Assembly: GCA_003645385.1 (NCBI GenBank)
Contig: QNEY01000033.1
Coordinates: 1-10,902, forward strand
Length of the DNA: 10,902 nt
DNA from: Gammaproteobacteria bacterium
GTDB taxonomy: Bacteria > Pseudomonadota > Gammaproteobacteria > Nitrosococcales > Methylophagaceae
Direction: 5' to 3'
Part shown: positions 8,701-10,902 of the stretch, piece by piece
Numbering within the stretch: the stretch's first letter is position 1
Layout of the letters: the number at the start of each line of letters is the position of its first letter
Notes under the pieces: generated by a model
What the model was told of the DNA's origin: nothing
Databases searched by the model: none
Seen by the model: the letters and a program-made list of their open reading frames with translations, nothing else
Program-made: the position numbers and the translations under genes

Positions 8701-10315
8701 CTCTGGATTGTAGGTAGTCTTCAGTAAGACCAATACCAGTAGCCAAGTTATATAAATCGAATTCATGATTTTGATTATGTTGGGCATAGTCAAAGCCTGT
8801 TACGACAAAGGGATTGAGGTTTACTAAAGCATAGCGATAGCCAATGCCTTGTTGACCTTCAACGAGTGCATCACCTAAATTACTAGGTATGATCTTATAG
8901 TTCTTATCTTCAGCAACTGCTTGTATATCTGTAAGAGCATCATGAAAAGATTCTCGATAAGTAATATTGCCAAATTCACCACTGATTGCACTTGGATCTA
9001 ATGTAGTAAAAGCATCCCCAAAAAACAACATACCTAAGTTATTGATTACATTATCGAGCGTATCATGTTCTGATACACCATCGCCCAATAAAGCTCCATC
9101 AGCCTTTGCCGCAGATGAGTTAATCATAATTGTCTCAGCGGTGGCCCGACTCAATGTGGGATCAATTTTCTGCATTACATTGGTCAATGATAACGAATCA
9201 ATAATTAGAACAATGCTGTGAGTATCACCAAATCTAAATTCCTTCCCTGCTAAAGAACCTAAAATGCCATCAACATTGGGCTGATCTTCTATCAATATGG
9301 CAAATTCATTCTGCGAGTTAATGCCTTGATTAGCCACAATTTCAAAATCATTTTGACTTAATGCAGCATCACCATAAATTTGGTCTATTTTTTCACTAAT
9401 GCCACTATCAAGTTCTTTGCCAGTCAATAGTAAGCTAGTAGCATATTTTCTTAAAATTGCTTGTTCTGCATAATCATGTCTGGCGGTGTATTGAACATTG
9501 GCTAATTCACCTTGTTTTTCAGTGAGATTAATAAGGGAATTAACATAATAAACATCTTCTGGTATATCACTATCAGGCTCCTTTGTTGCCAGATCCCATA
9601 AATCATATAGTGTAGTATCGCTACCAAAAGAAGGCTGGACTAGAACACCAGGATCTAATATCAAAGCGCGATAGTCATCAATCATATTTTCTAATGTGCC
9701 AGCACTAACATTAAAGTCACCACGCCCAACAGCATTAAAGTTATAGGATTTAATAACTACTTCGGGATGTATTTCAGTGAATATCGTTGCCAAATGACCT
9801 GATAGCGAATAACTAGTAAGGTTTAATTCAGTATCAGCACTAATATGACCTTGATTGATCAGAAACTCATAATAATCTTCCATGCTGGCAAGTTGGGCCA
9901 ACGAGAAGCCATTAAAAGAAATATCACCATCAGCACCATAGGCATCTCGTATTTTATCACCACCTTTATTTTCCTCTCTAAACTCAGTACTACGCATGGA
10001 GAGGGTAAATTCTCCAGTATCTCTATTCTTTATTAAAGTGCCTGAAAAACCACTACTGCGATTGGGTAGTTGGTGGATGATTTGGTAGTTTTCAAGAAAA
10101 CTTGTTGCCTGAGATTCAACCATGCGAGTTGCATGATCTTTTTCATTAACTGTTTTATATAGGTAATGATTTGTTCCATCCTTTAGACGTTCAGTTATTA
10201 AACCACTGGTAACCACATCAGTATTCGCTAAATCAATACCATCCAAATAACTCTCAGCGGCTAATTGTTGGATGGCAAAGTCTAACCAAATTTCTACTTG
10301 TATTTTAGATTCCAT
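1799..10315 (-). CDS. Giant RTX calcium-binding protein with lipase-like N-terminus
   Basis: A 2838-residue protein, probably exported in one step by a type I secretion system, since it lacks a signal peptide and carries RTX repeats and a family-typical C-terminus; calcium outside the cell would fold the repeats. Order: lipase-like head (about 70-380); further head region (380-585); basic/proline linker (586-603, KRRK then PPP); RTX blocks from 604 with two non-RTX inserts (about 667-776 and 845-948); seven repeats of RTX block plus beta unit (anchors at 1162, 1341, 1506, 1684, 1863, 2062, 2232); two cadherin-like domains (2315-2515); a final RTX region with a basic insert (2576-2620); an eighth beta unit (2738-2812); and a tail ending APVITASWQA. 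ATG start supported by AAGGAG 7 bases upstream; stop TGA. It is the second gene of a probable two-gene operon. Likely role: secreted or surface-held lipid- or ester-cleaving enzyme, or adhesin/toxin; substrate unknown. No LapA-type retention motif seen. Confidence 0.9.
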   Translation of the reverse strand: MESKIQVEIWLDFAIQQLAAESYLDGIDLANTDVVTSGLITERLKDGTNHYLYKTVNEKDHATRMVESQATSFLENYQIIHQLPNRSSGFSGTLIKNRDTGEFTLSMRSTEFREENKGGDKIRDAYGADGDISFNGFSLAQLASMEDYYEFLINQGHISADTELNLTSYSLSGHLATIFTEIHPEVVIKSYNFNAVGRGDFNVSAGTLENMIDDYRALILDPGVLVQPSFGSDTTLYDLWDLATKEPDSDIPEDVYYVNSLINLTEKQGELANVQYTARHDYAEQAILRKYATSLLLTGKELDSGISEKIDQIYGDAALSQNDFEIVANQGINSQNEFAILIEDQPNVDGILGSLAGKEFRFGDTHSIVLIIDSLSLTNVMQKIDPTLSRATAETIMINSSAAKADGALLGDGVSEHDTLDNVINNLGMLFFGDAFTTLDPSAISGEFGNITYRESFHDALTDIQAVAEDKNYKIIPSNLGDALVEGQQGIGYRYALVNLNPFVVTGFDYAQHNQNHEFDLYNLATGIGLTEDYLQSRALLLEAKNAVFSADLNADGAGKRELFSSALGDGIFHDFSSNLNIETNKRRKPTGQEIPPPVIPEKARYLFGSANDENEGELDGGSKADHVFAGGGDDTLIGNSGDDHLEGGQGTDTYIYTTGDGNDTIIDSDGLGNVNWNGNVLSVVTLNESNSFNDNDKGIAYYFEPDHVDGAVGTLKIVDTSNPTKSSITIKYYTLGDLGLTSPQTAAEVSDTATNASYIGDNNSNFSHNYSAYDGKNAELIGLEGEDYLRGFSGDDILIGGTGNDWLIGDTDNDWLQGGNGNDVLLLGDGQDSAFGGEGNDFISANSFLYPYIEFDSNDNDVHLTQQQQWKIIQSTYVVTQGTNIILSYPSEGFSGVLDDNPDISYAYTPNNGLYGKGSLALFSISTGKTGLYHLSTTSVPFTDTNSNTLYGEAGEDVLIGNDGPDWLHGGAGNDALYGNAGNDTLVGGSGNDRIFGAEGDDRLEGGDGVDNILGHSGDDRLFGGKGNDFLWGDSDALDSSLHGNDYIEGGDGNDEARGGSGADIIYGGQGADKLFGQKGNDKLYGGLNNDYLYGNEGDDYLEGNEGYDRLYGHEGNDTLRGGSGNNDYLAGNDGDDIYLFTAGDGNTTINNFDNSRTSQDILRFMAGIRPVDVLIKRTNNDLKLTLQSTGKVITVQSYFSSLNYELYAIEFSDGTSWDGDFVRAQALIPSDSNDTLYGYASDDTINGLDGHDSIYGEAGNDVLTGGNGDDRLQGGDGNDLLLGGMGNDSLKGQNGNDTLDGGGNANYLFGGNGNDTYLFALNAADYTGINNYDSDGGYDVLRFGESIAPSDVVATRTSVNKELSVDLMLWKSDQLIFLADYLSSNSSLDVIEFSDGTNWGYQTVIDMIKQHSLGADYLYSSDAVNNYLSGATGNDYLSINTEGDFYLLGGEGDDFLIGGTGNDIFYGGSGYDEILGTAGENTYRFGLGDGVDLIRSYPSSVLQTVEFGSDVFPGDVSVHIDSGNLILNLEGTTDQLIIQDFIYLEPSYQFKFSDSTIWDSVDILQWLRVTDDMDNVIRGDDTNDVIDGQAGSDRLIGQAGDDTLIGGEGDDELYGHGTSYLSDGNDTLIGGLGYDTLYGDKGDDAFFGGAGDDQLNDRYGNDTYHYHIGDGSDTIHDQNGVDTLVFGEGIQPSELSLHQLYDDLLIHFSNSGDEITVINYFHTGQQSSLENITFSDSTIWDFNYVSSIVNIIDYVRQVGSSNADNLIGDANYDNLQGEAGNDTLEGRGGNDVLKGGDGDDVLFGGNGKDTLFGGNGDDVLNGAAGDDYMEGGSGSNTYIVGPNNGRDKINQLSRNIIDGQDTLKFVEGITADDIKLTALRTSLFLKIKGSDDSVELKGFFADHSLYSKTHAIGTVHFGDGTTWDLDFLKSVGTLETEGDDWIIGNSFSNTLNGLAGHDVIAGRVGDDVLMGGIGDDMLYSGEGNDFLYGGRGNDSLFAYVSSELSFGGNSLAATGQKEMFGGQGDDDLFGGLGTTIFHFQSGDGRDRIFNPSSRDVDTTNILQLGVGIAASDLLIQRADTEKSNLIDDLLITIKSSGDQIRVVNHFAQEDYSGNYVLTTLRFNDGTEWDVDTIHSEIWTPKELDNRLYGDNENNNLVGENGNNYLSGRAGNDTLKGSTGDDWLYGDNGDDYLHGGKGADYLVGGEGNDTYKFELGDGHDQIMNHNWSGADVLQFGVAITPENVELFKANEDLLIVIGDTGEDRIRVGNYFSTQYGKGADALDRIIFSSGTEWTFDYVQSNLSDLDKLGGNKTNNAPIVNTALLDQASDEDVLFRYQVLAGSFIDNDAGDTLTYIATLADNSELPSWLSFDADTKILSGTPDNEDVNVLDIKITAIDNDGLSVSDSFVLTINNINDGPIVTTGLADQTGDENTLFSYQLPIDTFTDSDIGDTLTLSATLVDGSILPDWLSFDINTQIFSGLPPLDGSGAYDIKITATDTGGLAAETIFNLIVDDANPDIIGGTGNDTLSGTKYDDVINSGEGDDILIGGAGNDTLLGGKGSDWLQGGSGDDVLLMSEDAIWSNRFFAKNVGSPGHRGSRERIRLINKQNSHDLFDGGEGQDILQGTDGDDVIFLEDTFSPLPNSTTGPRVVDIERFDMGNGNDVVDLTSKKHSYANVTLNGEAGNDVLWGSSGNDILSGGEGNDQLTGGAGSDTYLFDRGDGQDVIRNYDPVKSSRDVLAFGDDINEQQLWFERAGNDLEISIMGTEDNVMMKNWYRHERHQLDEISVNNGHTLSNNQVDQLVQAMAVFNPSSSAELELSGQIKEELAPVITASWQA
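2771..3373 (-). other. Two tandem cadherin-like (CADG/He_PIG) domains in RTX protein
   Basis: Residues 2315-2416 and 2417-2515. Both copies share the order NxAP/DGP start, DQxxDExxLFxYQ, a DxDxGDTLT strand, LPxWLSFDxxTxxxSGxP and DIKITAxDxxGLxxxxxFxLxxxx. This is the dystroglycan-type cadherin-like / putative Ig fold common in large bacterial surface proteins, usually linked to calcium-dependent stiffness or adhesion. They interrupt the RTX/beta-unit array between the seventh and eighth beta units, so they separate the repeats from the C-terminal secretion region. Confidence 0.8.
3374..6832 (-). repeat. Seven-fold super-repeat of RTX block plus haemolysin-related beta unit
   Basis: Each module is an RTX block ending in a cap such as NDTYLF..GDGxDxI, followed by D-x-L-x-F-G-x-x-I and about 65 residues of beta strand ending F-S-D-G-T-x-W-D. 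The second half matches what I know as the haemolysin-type calcium-binding protein related domain (PF06594). Module anchors (the D of DxLxF or its equivalent) fall at 6832, 6295, 5800, 5266, 4729, 4132 and 3622, giving spacings of 179, 165, 178, 179, 199 and 170 residues. An eighth unit follows the cadherin-like domains at 2104. The modules are clearly related but diverged, so they are old duplications or kept by selection. The RTX blocks of the fourth and sixth modules (by anchor) carry short extra loops. Confidence 0.82.
6890..8506 (-). repeat. N-proximal RTX nonapeptide blocks with two inserts
   Basis: Residues about 604-1142. Three runs of the calcium-binding nonapeptide GGxGxDxLx: a short one (604-660, about 4 units), a second (776-844, about 7 units) and the longest in the protein (948-1142, about 20 units). 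The first insert (667-776) has the pattern DGLGNVNWNG...ITIKYYTLGDLGL, which resembles a beta unit often found in RTX proteins after a GDGNDTI cap. The second insert (845-948) is not recognised. At DNA level this is a degenerate 27-bp tandem repeat; it is coding sequence, not CRISPR. Confidence 0.85.
9176..10108 (-). other. Lipase (class 3)-like alpha/beta-hydrolase head of RTX protein
   Basis: Residues about 70-380. Seen: LSMRSTEF (105-112) where lipases have an oxyanion-side RGTE motif; GFSLAQLASMEDYYEFL (136-152), like the helix before the nucleophile; NLTSYSLSGHLA (165-176), aligning with the lipase elbow TGHSLGGHLA and placing the nucleophile at S170; YNFNAVGRG (191-199), like the FNAPG strand after the elbow; and GDTHSIVLIIDSL (363-375), where H366 is the best candidate for the catalytic His. 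The elbow reads S-Y-S-L-S rather than G-x-S-x-G. The catalytic Asp cannot be placed by eye. Fold assignment is fairly firm; activity and substrate are inference. Confidence 0.68.
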
Positions 10316-10322
10316 AGCTTCA

Positions 10323-10328
10323 CTCCTT
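10323..10328 (-). promoter_or_regulatory. Shine-Dalgarno site AAGGAG for the RTX gene
   Basis: On the minus strand AAGGAG lies 7 bases before the ATG at 10315. It is the strongest ribosome binding site in the window, fixes the start of the giant gene, and sits inside the 24-bp gap after the upstream gene, which argues for co-transcription. Confidence 0.85.
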
Positions 10329-10339
10329 GAAGACTGTTA

Positions 10340-10753
10340 TTATTTTCCTGGTTTTAAGACAGTTGTAATAAATTGATAGAAATCATTTTTTCCTGTTCTT
10401 TTATAACAGGTTTCTCCCCCTAACCACCAAATTTGATGATCTTTCTTACCCGTTCGGGCAAACGAACGCCACAGGCCTAAAATCTCATTGGTCTGTAAAT
10501 CAACTACGGCTATTTCCCCACCGGCAATGCTATTCTCTCTATCATAAGGACGTTGAATTCCTCTCCACACATAGCCATATTGGCTTCGTAATTGCGTATC
10601 ATATGTTTTGGTAATGTTATATACAAACTTAGAATTATAATCATCACCTGCTGCAATTGAATAACGAATAAATTTAGTGTCAGCAGGTGGTTTAAGTGAT
10701 ACTGATGGATGATGATGTTTTAAAATTGATGAGTGCCATTCACGCTCATACAA
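10340..10753 (-). CDS. Uncharacterised protein, possibly the 3' part of an interrupted gene
   Basis: I do not recognise a named family. The 137-residue frame starts at a TTG preceded by GGGA, but coding-like sequence continues upstream in frame for 24 more codons (to 10822: ...GNFIGKLGSGRYVYWETS) before a TAA at 10823-10825, with no ATG, GTG or earlier TTG. The start is therefore doubtful. The product has no signal peptide or membrane segment. Notable parts: LYEREWHSS near the start, KHHHPSV, FVYNITKTYDTQL, RPYDRENSIAGGEIAVVDLQTNEILGLWRSFARTG, then WWLGGETCYKRTG and a C-terminal VLKPGK. The middle resembles, from memory, hypothetical proteins with an IAGS..VIDLxTxEVLA stretch, but I cannot name a function. 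It ends 24 bp before the RTX gene in the same direction, so the two are probably co-transcribed. Treat it as a gene fragment until the upstream stop is checked. Confidence 0.6.
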   Translation of the reverse strand: MYEREWHSSILKHHHPSVSLKPPADTKFIRYSIAAGDDYNSKFVYNITKTYDTQLRSQYGYVWRGIQRPYDRENSIAGGEIAVVDLQTNEILGLWRSFARTGKKDHQIWWLGGETCYKRTGKNDFYQFITTVLKPGK

Positions 10754-10822
10754 TGATGTTTCCCAATATACATATCTACCACTGCCAAGCTTACCAATGA
10801 AGTTTCCACCGATATTTTCATT

Positions 10823-10902
10823 TTAGTATTTCACAATAATTTGGAATGCAGGGTCTTCTAATACGTATCGATCTTTAGATTCATCACCTCGCTGTGATAG
10901 CC
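10823..10902 (-). CDS. C-terminal 25 codons of an upstream frame, cut by the window edge
   Basis: An open frame enters from the right edge and ends at TAA (10823-10825); visible residues include RGDESKDRYVLEDPAFQIIVKY. It is in the same frame as the next gene, so only this stop separates the two. An ATG at 10821 in another frame opens a 33-codon frame (MKISVETS...) that I consider a shadow. Either this is the end of a separate gene, or it is the 5' part of the same gene broken by a nonsense change. Confidence 0.45.
   Translation of the reverse strand, partial: LSQRGDESKDRYVLEDPAFQIIVKY

Noticed and set aside
1799..10315. LapA-type surface-retained adhesin
   Set aside because: The N-terminus is lipase-like and lacks the retention module and TAAG-type cleavage motif, although the cadherin-like domains would fit an adhesin.
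10720..10821. 33-codon frame starting at ATG 10821 (MKISVETS...)
   Set aside because: It has no ribosome binding site, overlaps a better coding-like frame, and ends shortly after; most likely a chance frame.

Overview
The window reads as accessory DNA from an AT-rich Gram-negative bacterium. A marine or aquatic gammaproteobacterium is my guess, based on the giant RTX protein, the HipA/HipB pair and the base composition; nothing here fixes the genus. Every gene I can support lies on the minus strand, so the transcription order runs from the right edge to the left.

Right edge (10340-10902): a short unrecognised gene, preceded in the same reading frame by the last 25 codons of another frame that enters from outside the window. 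One TAA separates them. The sequence looks protein-coding on both sides of that stop, so this may be one gene broken by a nonsense mutation rather than two genes.

Centre (1799-10315): one 2838-residue gene takes up 78% of the window. It starts 24 bp after the short gene, behind a perfect AAGGAG ribosome binding site. Its product has no signal peptide. It has an N-terminal lipase-like head, a basic/proline linker, and about ninety glycine-rich calcium-binding RTX nonapeptides. Many of these are organised into a higher-order repeat of 165-199 residues, [RTX block]-[cap]-[beta unit ending FSDGTxWD]. Two cadherin-like domains follow, then a C-terminal region of the kind exported by type I secretion. 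No secretion genes (ABC exporter, membrane fusion protein, TolC) are in the window.

Left (11-1663): a HipB/HipA-type toxin-antitoxin pair, antitoxin first. The antitoxin stop and the toxin start touch and share a frame. All catalytic residues of the toxin kinase that I can align by eye to E. coli HipA are present, and the antitoxin keeps the C-terminal Trp. A perfect 9-bp inverted repeat 43 bp upstream of the antitoxin start is a good candidate operator. The pair follows the RTX gene in the same direction after 135 bp with no obvious terminator. I see no functional link between it and the secreted protein.

The most unusual points are the possible nonsense-interrupted gene upstream, the regular super-repeat, the altered nucleophile elbow of the lipase-like head, an unrecognised insert inside the RTX region, and the in-frame stop/start join of the toxin-antitoxin pair. 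I found no clear sign of an entirely new system; the best candidate is the uncharacterised small gene next to the giant secreted enzyme.
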